Assembly (NCBI GenBank): GCA_050084515.1
Contig: CM114274.1
Coordinates: 25,668,001 to 25,732,000, forward strand
Length of the DNA: 64,000 nt
Direction: 5' to 3'
Source of the DNA: Blasia pusilla
Taxonomy: Eukaryota > Marchantiophyta > Marchantiopsida > Blasiales
In this document: in pieces, positions 46,022-58,376 of the stretch
Position numbering within the stretch: the first letter of the stretch is position 1
Layout: each line of letters opens with the position of its first letter
Program-made: the position numbers and the translations under genes
The notes under the pieces: model-generated
Seen by the model: only the letters and a program-made list of their open reading frames with translations
Told to the model about the DNA's origin: nothing
Databases searched by the model: none

Positions 46022-47095
46022 TGTAGCACCCACGTTTGAACAAGGAAAATAAAGTTTCATGTTTAAACCTTTTAATAGTATCTCATTTGTGCGGGCCCAA
46101 TTTTAGGAAAGGAGATAATAAAAGTGTTGTACGAATACTCATCGCTATCACTAAATACACCCATAGACACACAAGATACCATACTAACTCATGATATCCA
46201 AACATTGAAATGATCATTTCATGCGCCTACTCTCCTTGAACGTCAATCTCTAATGTTGCGGAAGCATACGTTTAGTAGGACACGCTCTCACAGCTTATCT
46301 GTACCAAACACAGTCACGTTAGTCTGGTCTAGGTCAATCATCCTTCCAACCCGCCACCAAGTTCTCAACTCGGCTATATATCAAGCTCAACCTTCCCTCA
46401 TTCCTAGCTTCCCAACACAAGCAAATCTTTCGAGACTTAGGATAGACTTTCGAGTTATTCCAGACAACTAAAATTGTATTTGCGTACCTAGCAGTCCCAA
46501 TTGTCCAATGGACCTCGCGTGAGCCCTAAATTGACACCCAACTAAATAAGTTGCAAGTTGGAATCCAAAAGGGATCTCTGAAATCCACTCTACTGGACTT
46601 AGTTCCGGTTTAATTTTGAATGCCAATGCTAAAACTCCTTATCCATTTCGTGCACTTGAGTCATCCCTCGGCGTCCCAAAGTGGGGTTCGAATCACAAGT
46701 ACCCTTGGAGACCTTCCCCCTTACTAGTACTTATGGAACTAACTTTGCATAAGCTTTCCAATGCCAACTTATTTGTTCCAAATTCATCTTGGGACTAAAA
46801 TTTATGGTCCAAAATACAATCAAAACCCCAAGCACTAGTCGCGTTCCTAAGTTGGTTCTCACCTCTTTGGCAACCAACCTTCATAGACTTGACTCCCCTC
46901 AAGTCTTGCTTCATGTTTGGTTCAGGTTTCCTAGTCATGATCATAAACGCATGAAATGCGGCACCTTTTTTACGTCTCATCTCTTGTGTCTCTTCCAAGA
47001 GACCATGAGACCACTCCAACACACAAACCGACCTAGCAGGAGCCCACTAGAGTTCCAATGTTCCGCTTAGCACTCGTTTGGTTATGAGGGTCACA
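46022..47095 (-). repeat. 3' LTR of a chromovirus, 1074 bp
   Basis: On the minus strand it starts TGTGACCC at 47095 and ends GGGTGCTACA at 46022, giving TG...CA ends. A polypurine tract, AAAGAGGGGTGAA, lies directly upstream (about 47100-47112). The isolated LTR at 9949 is a second, truncated copy. Confidence 0.75.
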
Positions 47096-48560
47096 ATATT
47101 CACCCCTCTTTAGAGGTTGATGCCCTCATCAATGCAAACCTTCTAATGTCAAGTCTTTTTGGGGAGCCGACGCCTTGACATCGAATTGCGTTCTTGTAGC
47201 TAACCCATAATTCCTCGTTTGGCTTACGTCTTAGGTTGTCACTTGCAACACTTACCATCATTAAGCATCTCCTCTTCAATAAGCCTATATCAATTTCTCA
47301 CAACTAACCTAACCTATCAAATAAGCTAAACTAAGTTTGTTACCTAAGACTTCTCTAGCTCACAACACATAAAAATCCCACCTATTGACAAGGCACACAA
47401 GTCATGCTACTTTTGGGTCGCTCTCCTATTCAACTTAGGTATGTCATTAAGTTCACTCATGCTATCATGAGTAAGATCACCCAAACCCCAAGACAGGGTG
47501 ATTTGCCCGTTGATGCTAGGGCAAGCCCAAATATTAGGGTAATGTTCTAGGTGCTTATCCGAATACAAGCTCTCACCTCAAATACTCCTAGTCTCTCCTC
47601 TTCACTTACATCCGAAGCATATGAGGAACTACTCATTGCCATGAACTACCATAGACAAATTGCAATCAACACAAGCATCGAATCTCCAATTCACGTATTC
47701 CTATATTGCAACACTAGCTTGTTCTAGTTACAATGACCTTTGGCCTAAGCTTCCTATGGTCACAAGTCTGGTCCCTAGCTTCTCTATGTCCTAAAGCATA
47801 TGCTTTCCCTACATCCGTTTGAAGTCTCGCAACACCTCTTGCGCATGTTCCACGTCCGCCTTTGCAATCCAAGTCACCTCTTTCACATGGTAGCCCTTCC
47901 ACTTGACCAAGTACTCGTACTTGTTGGCTCTACGCCTTTAATGCAAGATGGTCTCCATCTCAAACTCTAGTTCTTTGTTGACAATTACCGGTTGTGGTCT
48001 CAATACCTCTCTCACTTCAGGATAATGTGCTCGGGGCGCACATTATCCTCAGGACGTTGCTTCAATAATGACACATGGAAAGTTGGATGAATCTTGAACT
48101 CTTATGGAAGCTCCAATGTATACATGTCCTCAAACGAGTTTGCCTTCATCACGTACGGTCCAACATACTTGGCAGATAGCTTCACACATGAAGCTAGTGA
48201 AATAGTGAGATTCTTCACACTCAACCACACTTGCTCCCCTACTTGGAATCTCACTTGGCGCCGACTCTTATTTGCATGCTTAATGTACCTTAGTTGAGCC
48301 TTCTTGGACTTCTTCTTGCCCGCTCCTCCCATTCTCGCATCTCCACTATCAAACCTTCCGCCGTTGTTTGTCGGGTCTATGCCGATGCAGCATCCTTCGA
48401 AAGGGCTAGGTCAAGAGGCCCTTCATGCTCACGTCCAAAGGCCAAAAGAAACGGAGATTCTCTAGTTGCAAAATGCTTGGTTGAGTTGTAGCAATACTTA
48501 GCCATACTTAGCCACTTCACCCAATCTCGTTGATCTGCCGCCTTGCATTCTCTCATTTTT
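47096..48560 (-). pseudogene. Chromovirus integrase C-terminal region with chromodomain
   Basis: Minus-strand reading from 48560 shows the end of the integrase core (WVKWLSMAKYCYNSTKH, SPFLLAFGREHEGPLDL). The GPY/F module follows (KLSAKYVGPYVMKANSF near 48150), then HPTFHVSLLK and a chromodomain (YEYLVKWKGYHVKEVTW near 47910-47860). The chromodomain directs integration toward particular chromatin in this Ty3/gypsy clade. Several in-frame stops make it a pseudogene. Everything upstream of 48560 is missing. The 47113-47700 part is the 3' untranslated region next to the LTR. Confidence 0.85.
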
Positions 48561-49524
48561 ATCTCAATCTCTATTTGTCTATTGAGTGAGTGGATTCTTG
48601 AAGACTACTCTCACTGTGCAGCAAGCTCGACTCTCAACTTTCTTTGTGAGGCACTATGGCAGCGCGGCTGTAACTCTATCTCGACTCTCACTGTGCGCAG
48701 GAGCGGATGTGTCTGGACTCTCGACACTTGCTTTGCAGTTGTGACAATGTGAATGTGGACTCTTGCCCTGTGGTTGTGAGCTTGTGACTCTTGCCTCTCC
48801 ACTCTCGCTCTTCGGCTGTTACTAAGTGACTCTCGTTGCGCAATTGCGACTCATCTTTTGTCTTTGCACGCTTTTAGAAATGTCAAAGGAATCGACGCAT
48901 CATATCATTCTACGTTGTGAGACAGTTAAATCCCTTGCCGTTGGAGTCTAGCCCATTGCAATGTTGTTGTGCATTCTCATGATGATTCTCGCTGCATTCT
49001 TAAGCCGGTTTTTGCTACATCTCTCAATAGCAAGAACACACTATATTAGACATGAGCTCCGTTTTTCTCTCGGACATTGCTCAAAGTCTTTCAGATCTTT
49101 TGGCTCTGCAATCTGTCAACCCACGAGTCAACCCACTACTGCCAATTCTTCCCGGGACCAAACTTTGCTTATAGAACATTTTGGCATATTGGTCTGCCTT
49201 TAGGATACTCCGTTTGCCTAGGATTTCCTTCAACCTAGTATTTGTTCAAATAGAACTTCTAAATTGGCAAAGTTTTCTTGCCGCAGTTTTTGGTGCTTTT
49301 CATTTGTTGATTCACAAGTTTTAGACTTTTAGTTATTGTCCTTCCACAGCTCTTTGCAAGTTTTCACTTGCTTATTGTTTCATTTTCGTGATTTCAAATA
49401 GGGTTTTGCTTTCTGCTTAGGGGTGGGAACTTTGATTTAAAGGCCTTAGGGTACCTTAACCTATACTACACAAGGTATGTTCCAACCTCTGTTTGCTAGC
49501 TTGGACATCCATCGTTTCTCATAG
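48561..49524. other. Spacer with a degenerate GACTCT repeat
   Basis: Between about 48600 and 48860 the word GACTCT or CGACTCTC recurs roughly every 20-45 bases, often near TTGTGA or GTGCGCA. No gene was recognised in the rest. Confidence 0.5.
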
Positions 49525-51290
49525 ATGGCTACCACACAACAAACTATGAGCGAGATGTTGAAGAAAGAAGTAGGCCGTGACATTCCAAAGGATAGAAGTC
49601 GGTCAGAGTCATCAGATGGGCAGGAAATTAACGGTTCTTGTGCTCCTTCCAAAATAGGTCGAGAAGAATCGAATGTCTTGGAAGGATGTGTGGTACTCCT
49701 TATTTGATTAGATAGAGTTTCATATAGAATCCAGTAGAATATTCTATAATGTTTGTAAACAAGGGAAGGGCAAGAATTCCTTTGCAAGAGATGGTGCCAT
49801 AAATTGTAAGGTTTTGGCCTTTACAAATCATGGTAAATCCAATGAACATATGAAGCTTTCGTGGGTTGCTAATATAGAAAACAAGTCCGTGGCCAAGGCT
49901 ATTGCCACTTTTAATCCTACTTGTGACACTGCCTCATTGACTTTGTTTAAATGTGCATTTTTTATTACAAAGGAAGCCATGGCTTTTGCCAAACTTCCGA
50001 ACCTATAAAAGTTGCTTCTTTCGGTGAATGCACTCATTACTCGAGATTTGTTCCAAGACGAGAAGAATTGTGCTGATATGTGTTATTATATTAATCAAAT
50101 TCTGCATAGAAGAACCTTTCTAAAAGTGCAACAATCTCCTTTCTTTGGGATCATGATTGATGAGTCTATTGATATTTTAGTAATAGATCATATGGTAGTA
50201 TTTGCAACTTACTTACAAGTGGAACAAGTGGAGAATTATTTTACAGGATTGTTGCAATGTCCAACAATTTACTTTTTAATGTGTTTTAATGCAATTACTA
50301 ACAATGACTTTGGACTAGATAGTTCTAAGATGGTGGCTTTTGGATCAAATAGAGCCTCCACTATGGTAGATAGTCATAATGGAGTAGCATCACAGTTGAA
50401 GCAAAAGGTAAACCCTTTTTTGTTCTCTGTACATTGCTTTGCGCATAGGACCAACCTAGCTACTTTGACAACATCCAAAGGATTACGATGTAGAGATGTA
50501 TCTGTAGAAATAGATTCTATATTGAATGCTATAGCTAGATATTTTAGAAGATCTTCAAAGGGGGAGTGTGGTCTTGCAGCTTTACAAGAGAAGTTAAATG
50601 ATTCTCAAAGGGTCATGAAAATATATCATAAAATTTTTGGTGGTCACGATGGCAAGCTGTGACTACTTTGTGTGACTTGTGGAGTCTGTACTCACATATT
50701 TCAGGGGTATTACCACGGTAATGATTCTAATATGTTCAACAAGTTGAGATCATTTGAAATGATCCACCTGTTGTACTTTTTGGCAACAAGTGGATCTTGA
50801 ATAAGGTTATCCAATATAAGTTTATAGATGTTAGTACCATTAGAAGCATTTTGAATTTTGATATTGCCTCTATTACAATGAACTTTATGATGGAGAATCA
50901 TAACTTGAATGCTTCTACATTCTCTGAGGCAACACATTAGCATCTCTTACTTGATTTTGGACCCCTTGGAGGATATTTAAAACCATTGCTATATGAGATT
51001 AGGGGTAGAAATTACCACAATATTGAAATGTTGAGGAATCGTGTTGGAAAGGATTTAGAGGGTGCTCTAATTTTCTAGAAAAATTATGTTGAGAATGTAT
51101 CTACGGCCTTACAAGATCGATTTAGGAACAATAATTTAATAGGTGCAATGAGGATTATGAATCCTCTGCAGATGCCCTCAAGGCTAGTAGGGTTGAACAT
51201 TTGGGGTTGCAAGGATGTAGATGATCCTTGTGCACATTTTGGAAGGGATGATCCTCTTAGGGGTCATTTGCAAGAGTTGTGAAATTAGAG
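49525..51290 (+). pseudogene. hAT-superfamily transposase pseudogene (ZNF862-like)
   Basis: The longest block (50012-50662, 216 codons) contains FGIMIDESIDI, MVAFGSNRASTMVDSHNGVA and VNPFLFSVHCFAHRTNLA, the core of ZNF862-like hAT transposases (the DUF4371 region). It ends with the LNDSQRVMKIYHKI helix. Upstream frames (49525-49707 and 49814-50008) supply an N-terminal part with a degraded zinc-finger-like segment. Downstream frames with stops continue to about 51290 (LRNRVGKDLEGALIF, NPLQMPSRL). Several stops and frameshifts are present and no terminal repeats were found. A related active enzyme could mobilise the short hAT elements in this window, but that is inference. Confidence 0.85.
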
Positions 51291-53330
51291 TTTCGGTCAT
51301 TTAAGCTCATAATCATAACAGAATGGAGAGATGATAACTTTTGAAAGAATATGATAAAGTATCGTAATAGATTAATGACTAGGATAGGCTTGGAAGGGAA
51401 GATTATTAGAACCTTTAAAGAACTATGAAGGGGTTGGATCTTGGTTCCCAATTGGTGGGAATGTGGGATATAAAGAGTGAGTCCTAAAAAATTTGTGAAA
51501 TAAATAATCCTAGGTTCAAACCATGCCAGGGAAGTAAGGTGAGACCAGGTAGAGTATCGGGATTCTCCGGAGAATAAGGACCGTTGGTAGACTCTTTCCG
51601 TTAAATTCCTATAGTATCCAATTTATCCAAAATTTACTTTAGCAAAATTAAATCGTCAAAAATTTACCACCTATTTTAAAACCTACGGTAACTCCCCGGA
51701 CCTTTGGATCCCAACCAATCCGTATTTTTTTTGTTGGGATCCACAGCAGTGATTCCGTCGGTGAGCGGATTCCAACGATTCTAAGGATCGCTCGCCTTTC
51801 TCGATTTGGCTCCGTTTGTAATGGACCTGGTCCAGATCGTCCAGATCCCGCGCTGCAGACGACTCCTGGTGCTTCTTGCAAATGCTGAGATCTGCATATG
51901 TGTTTTTGTTTAAGAGAGGAAGAAAAAAACACTTCACGCTTTGCGACGTAGCCCTTAGTTCTTCGGATGGATTCTCGTACGCCTCATAATCGGCGCTGGA
52001 GTGAGTGTGAGACTCGCAGTCAGGATCGATCACAAGGAAATCCGGAATGACTCAACGAGAGTGGAAGCGATTCTTGGCGGTGTACAAGAGAGAACGCACC
52101 TCTTGGAATGGACTCTTACACTGCACTGATTCCACCCGGCAGCCAGAAGAGTCTCGGGCTTTCTGTAAAACAACGCAAAGCTCCTGAGGTTCGAGGTTGT
52201 CCATGAGGAGGATGAACCGATCTATAATCCTCTTGAAAATCTTTGCACATAGGCATGGTTCAACCTACTTCAGATCCTAAGCATCGAACGCTCAAGTGAT
52301 AACGCATATCCGATAAGTGAGGTATCTACGGGATTCGTGGTTCTGGAAATCTTGATTCTACGAAGCCATCCTCCAATCCAAAACACCCCTCGGAAGAATC
52401 GCTTTCCAGTCCTTCGAGTCCAGGGGTTCTGCAGAGTCTAATGGACGTGGAGAGGTAACCAACTCTTGCTAGTCCGAGTGCAGGTGCGAATGAAATTTTC
52501 TTCTTCAGGCAATCCGTGGAAGAAGAGGGACAATCCAAGATCCCAGCCGAAGTAGCAGCATGCACTAATCGAGCAAGGCGATGCTATGGATGAATCCAAC
52601 GTTGATCACGAGGTCGAATAATCAATCGGCATCGTGACACTCCTCGATGAAAATCCAAATAGAGTGCAGATTCTCAACCCTGCTATTGACTTCGATCAAA
52701 ACAGGTGTAGGATATTAAAGGCAGATTCGGTCGCAAGAAACTTCTAGAACAGTGAAACTAAGCGCAGAGACACTGCAGATGAAGTTATTCCGCAAACTGC
52801 AGGGAGATTTACAGCAGACGTATGCAAGCCGATCGACGTTCACTTCTATTCAACCCCGACAGCGCAGTTGGCGCCACACAATCGAACAATCGCATCTTAC
52901 GCGTGATGACCTGGTCGAGATTGTTGATGCTAGCCTTTAGCTGGCACTCCCTAGTAAATCGTGCAATGCATCTCCTTGTCGTCATGAAATGCTAGGAATC
53001 CGACTATTCAGAGCGGACCAGATGATGCCCGGCATGGAGCGAGATTTCATGCAATGCCTGTCACCTGTGGCCCCAAACGATCGGCGACGTGACGAGCTGT
53101 AAGGACAGGGAGTCGCCACAACAACCGCTCAACAGGTTTTCTGGACGTCTACGGCGCTACGCTCATCACCGCACGAATTCAAGACAATAACAGATGATCG
53201 AATGCGTCCTTTCGTGTACCTACCATTTGACAATTCGCTCGTGCCTCACGTCAATCCAAAACTGAGTGTCCGTTCGTCGTCCTCAACTCAATCGCCTAGA
53301 AATACGAATTAATTGTGATCGTTATATATT
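51291..53330. other. Island of intermediate GC with no convincing gene
   Basis: Minus-strand frames at 52033-51683 (116 codons) and 52565-52326 (79 codons) are open but unrecognised; no consistent exon chain was found. The region looks single-copy in this window and could carry a non-coding or very diverged gene. Confidence 0.35.
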
Positions 53331-54790
53331 CTATTCTGTTAGAGGGTACTTTTATTATTACTAGTGCCGAGGACTAATCTTGTTGCAATTTTAAAACATT
53401 TCCTTTTTACCCACTTCTCCTAATTATCTGGAGAATGTTTTCATATGCTATGGAAAAATAAATTTCCCGGTTGCCTCGTGTCATGTGTTTATAAATCAAG
53501 AAATCATTTGAAACTCACACATGTGAAAATCGAAAAAAACACATTAAATTCTGTTATGTTTATTTAATTTTTTATTACACGTGCTAAAATGCATACTAAG
53601 GGAGTATGCAACCCACTCTTTTAATAAGATAGATATATTTATTAAATTTATTTTATTTTTATACAATTTTTAAGATCAAAATGTATTATGAGTCCATAAT
53701 ACATTTTGAAAATAAAATAGTTATCTTTTCTTCCATGTCTACATGGATGTAAAGAGACAAATCTTAAACTTAATATCCATTCACTTTTTAAGGGATTCTA
53801 CGTTCATCAAATTGTAGCAAGAAATAAAAATTTTGATCAGATAAATAAAAAATGTGGATGGAAAATAACTGGGATAATTTTAAAGTGTAAAGATTCCCAA
53901 TATTTACGGCTCCGAAAATCTATTACTCCCTTTTTTTCAAATTTTAACATCTTCCTTATTAGATAAGGGAAAGGCATTAGCAACTTAACGGGAAACGTAT
54001 TTCTAATTATTTATACTATAATTTGAGGAGTGCTTATGACATGGCGACACTTGCAAAGCATGACACATGTCACCCTAAACTAGCACGTATTTCAGGAGAA
54101 AGCATATATGCACATGGCGCGTATACATTTGGGACGGAGGCGTATATGCACATGACCGTGCATATCGCATGGTCTCTAAGGAGCACTTAGTAGCGTTTCC
54201 AAAACACATGTTATTTTCCCCTCTCAACCAAAACTAGCCAAAAATTGACGTTTTCTTTTTTTCTTTGTTCTTTTAAAATCATTCATAATTTAACCAGAGA
54301 TCATTAGCCCATAAATAATAGGTTACAAGATAGAAAAAAATTAATGAATAAGAAGAGAAGAAAAAAATTGATTTTGAAATTATCAGATATTTATATACTA
54401 AAAATTCTAAGTCATTTTACCCACTTGAACCCAATCCAAATCTCACCTATATTATTGTGGGAGAAAATCTTATTTACAAACACTTCTCTTTTTTACACAA
54501 TTGAAGAAAAAAACATTTCACATATATTTAACAACAATAAAAAAATTTGAATTTGTATACAATATCATTAATATTTTCTTTCATTTGTTATATATTACCA
54601 AAAATTCTTCAAATAATTTAACAATAATATTTATTCAAAATAAATAATCTCAAACTAATGATTAAAAACTTACAGATCGGAAAAATTCCAAACTAATACA
54701 GAAAACTATAATCATAACAAAGTTGGAATCATAAACCCCTATCCCGCACCAGATCAATTCTGATAGGCTTGGCAAGCGTTTAGGGTTTAG
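53331..54790. other. AT-rich spacer with Helitron-like remnants
   Basis: Stretches at about 53420-53630 and 54440-54620 resemble degenerate Helitron copies (CTGGAGAATG, CCTCGTGTCATGTG; TTATTGTGGGAGAAAATC), but their ends are not intact. No gene was seen. Confidence 0.45.
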
Positions 54791-54791
54791 G

Positions 54792-55660
54792 GTGGCAGAA
54801 GTGGAGCGCAAGTACAATAAAGCGTTACGGAGTCTCTGTGAGCCACTTCTTTCAGGCATGAAAATCCCAAATTTGCCCATGATGTTGTTGTTTCAACTTG
54901 TATGTTCAATGTTGTTTTTCCTGATTCCTTCCGGATATGGACATGAAGATCTCGCGGATTCGGCCAACTGTAAGTTAGAAAAACGTGTCTCTGCAGAGCA
55001 GACAGTTGTACGGCTACGAGCCTACCAGTGCCGTTGATCACTTCTGTCCGAAGTGATCAGCTACAGCGGTGACGTTTAGTCTCTCGATTCTCGCAATCTC
55101 GTAGAGGATGAGAGCAGCTATCGCAGCATGATGTCTTTGCTCAGTGCTCACGGAACTGTCATGGAGAGTGAATCTCAGTTCGGATCGCTGCTCTCGGTGC
55201 TTCAACTGCCGGTTTGTCTTTTGCAGAGTTTTGTTTGCGAGACTTGGAGTCTTCAGTTGGAGATTCATGTAGCAGAGTAGAAATCGGATCGACCTTCGAA
55301 GCGCGGGTGTCGATTCGTGGGAATGAATGAACGCGGAATTGAAGGATTACAAATATGATGAATCTCAAGGAGGGGACGACTGTGCGTACATTCAACATCT
55401 GCGATCGCAATAGATGGTAGCGAAGAGAACGCACATGTGTCCGAGATGGAAGTGTCATTGGATTAGGAATAGTGGCACCTCCCACCCTGAATACACATCG
55501 AACTTTGCGTTTCTCATATTCGCTCCCGGCAGCGAATTGGTTCAAGTCTACAGATTTCGTGTGCACACACGTCACAACGGGGAAGATTTCATTCAGAAGC
55601 ATGTCCTCGATGAGCACGGCGGAAAGTCCCGAGCAAGCATTCCGCGGAAATTTTCAGATT
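54792..55660 (+). other. Possible small secreted-protein gene or gene fragment
   Basis: A plus frame opens at 54792. From an internal ATG at 54858 it encodes a good signal peptide: a short polar start, then LLFQLVCSMLFFLIP and a small-residue cleavage region. A donor-like GTAAGTTAG follows at 54970. A later plus frame (to 55665) and an antisense frame (55617-55159) are both open and neither is recognised. A perfect 10-bp-arm hairpin with a 5-nt loop lies at 55035-55059. No exon pairing could be settled. Confidence 0.3.
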
Positions 55661-56846
55661 GCTAGTCATTCATTCGTCTCCTTCAACCTTTCCCTTTTAC
55701 AATTTTTTTAGTTTATTTAAAAATGATCCTCCATTTTCAAATTAGATTATATTTCATTTTTTAAGATTTTTAATTCTAAGAAACCAGTGGGGCCTTGAGA
55801 GGGGTGGTCGTAATGAATGACTATACAGTGGATAGTCTAGTCTAAACGACGAGAAGAAAAAAAACGCTAACGTGCAGAGGCCAAAAAAATATCCCACCTG
55901 ATGATATTTCACAAGTGTAACTCTTCAAAATTTTCAAATGTTACTTTAAATGAAATTTGAATGACCCCCTATGTTTAACGGGGAGGAAATTCATTGGTTG
56001 AAAATGCCAAATGTTGAGAGGGTAGGACTTCTTAAAATAAAGTGACATTCTCTATTAAGAGCATAATTTTTTTAATGTTAATATTTTTTTAAAATTTGAT
56101 ATAACACTCCATTCTTCACTAAAAATTGAAATAAATTTTCATGTTTGAAAAAGATATATCTTTTTTTCTTTTAATAACATCTTTTTTTATTAATTAAATC
56201 ATTTCTCTTCTCCCATACTTTCAATTTCATTTTCGAATGCCTACTTAAGAAACCCTCTTCTACTATTTTGTCTTATGATTTCATTAGGCATATTAATGTT
56301 TCGTGCGCCACCGAAACATTACTTTTGTGCATTTTGTAACCTTAAAAATTAAAAACGATTATCTCTCCTTGAATAATAATACAATAAATTTGACTTTATT
56401 TTATTTCACGATAAATGTAAAATTTATTCTGCTAGAGGATGTAACCCGACTCCCATTTGTAATCCCAACCCAGTGTAAAAATCAAATGAGGGAATGTAAT
56501 ATCGCGCAAATCTTTTGTATGGATTTATCTTACTGATCTCTCTTGATATTTTGGTAGTTTTCTTTTCTTTTTCTATGGTTCCCAAAATGAGGAAAAGCTT
56601 CTCTATGTACTAAACGGGAGAGGCATCCAATGGAGGATGGATGGACAGATCTCCATCTCTCTCGAGATGATTTTCCCCTCATACCCGGACTCAACCAACG
56701 GCCAAAAGAAGATGGATGGATAGACTCTGTCCAACTCCTGACAGGCTTCATTCTCCCCAGAGTGGTGGAAGCGCGCATTTATTCCATTCAAAATTATTAC
56801 TTCTTCAAACAATATTTCTTTTCTCATTTTTGTTATTTTTGTTTTA
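55661..56846. other. AT-rich spacer, no gene seen
   Basis: AT-rich, apart from a short block at about 56625-56770 containing two related phrases (GATGGATGGACAGAT and GATGGATGGATAGACT). Confidence 0.5.
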
Positions 56847-56990
56847 CTAGTAAAAAGCATGTGCAATGCTCGGAAATCAAAAAAATATTTTTTCTATTAC
56901 CTATAAAATTTGAAACATTTCCTTAGTGTGCGGATGTCACGTATCAAATATAGAAATTTACAAATAAAACATTCTCCCACAATAATATAA
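56847..56990 (-). mobile_element. Degenerate non-autonomous Helitron, minus orientation
   Basis: The CTAG terminus at 56847-56850 and the opposite TTATATTATTGTGGGAGAATG-like end at about 56970-56990 match the family in reverse; the middle is shortened. Confidence 0.6.
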
Positions 56991-58376
56991 ATTTGTTTGT
57001 GTTTTTTTTTCAATTCTTACATCCAATTGGATTTGGGGTACATCGACTCCCATCGTGCTCCACTACCCTCACTCCATTTTTTTCCAATTATCATATCCAT
57101 TGGGTGCTATGAATCATAGATCATATTTTGCAACGGAAATTTGTTGGTTGATTGAGAGCCCATATGGAAACTGATAGTTGAGAGATCAAAAAGCTATGCT
57201 CTTTTAGTACCGTGGCTGGATAGGACCATGAGTGGTAGAAGAAAGGGATCCATGATAAGGAAAGAGCACAAAGCTACAAACCGAGGAATTGTACAGTACC
57301 CCTCATCATGTGGATGTCCCTCATCATGTGGATGTGTGTACTACTAATCAGTGTCCTCAAACAGAGTTGTGATTCATGTTCTTGCCGTGTGATGCACGTA
57401 AACCTGCGAATTCCTGAAGTCGCTGAAAATATCACACAAGCATTCTAAAACTTAACAATCAGTGGCAACAAGAAATGTGTAGTCAAAATTCCAGAAATGA
57501 ACTGATTATCCAGTGCAGTACAGTTCGTCCAACCAATCTCCACGAGCATCAAATTTATTCGTTGCATCTATCCCCTCAGAGAAAGCATAAGGTCCCTCTA
57601 TGCCAATCAAAGTACGGGAGGTTTCGTTGATGTGCCTACCCAACCAATCTTTACAGCAGATGTTGGGAGTTAAGAGCTCCTTTGACAAACAGAAAGTGTA
57701 GTATGGGAGAGACCTCAGCAGGCTTCACTTCAAGGTGAAAAGGTATCCTGACGTCGGGCAGTCTAGAGGGGATCGACTTCTGCCAGCTAACTTGTACAAG
57801 ACATCCACCGAACATTATTCAAGCGATGATCCTCTTGCAACTGTTTAGGGGAGGGATGCTTCAGAACTTGATCAAACTATGTTTGGGGGGCGGCGAATCG
57901 TCAATGACCAGCTCCCTGCTGGTGCCTGCTCACCCGAGCCACTTGGTCTTTCCCTTCAGCTGGTCTCAGATGACAATGAAGGAAACTTATTCAGCAATTC
58001 ATTCATGTGAATAGGCAAAAAGTCTCCACTAGAAGTCGAGGTGGGATGGGAGCAAGTCGTTTCCTTTCCGGATATCAAACCTTGAAAGGCGGAATCGGTG
58101 GTTGAGATCGATACAGAAATTGGACGTTGGTGGTGTTCAGATCCTCTGGCTTCGATTTTTGTGAGGGTACGGGCTAGATAAACTTCCTCAGGGTTGTACG
58201 CAAGTCACTTGGATGATTGTAGAAACTCGTAGCCGCTTGAGTGTGCTACAATAGTGGACCTTTGAAAAGCAGAGAGCCCTTGACAAAGCACACCTCTTTC
58301 CCATTCAACCATCTCACTACTGGAGTTCCTCAGGCCAAGGAGCACTGGCAACCTAGACAAGGGTTCAATTTCCTTT
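56991..58376. other. Region downstream of the oxidoreductase gene
   Basis: AT-rich to about 57100, then gene-like composition. The right part (about 57480-58376) probably includes the 3' untranslated region. An open minus frame at 57688-57506 (60 codons) does not belong to the oxidoreductase family. An 18-bp direct repeat (CCTCATCATGTGGATGT) lies at 57301-57335. Confidence 0.45.

Noticed and set aside
51490-51520. GGTTCAAACC resembling a tRNA T arm
   Set aside because: The flanking five bases do not pair and no other tRNA parts are found.
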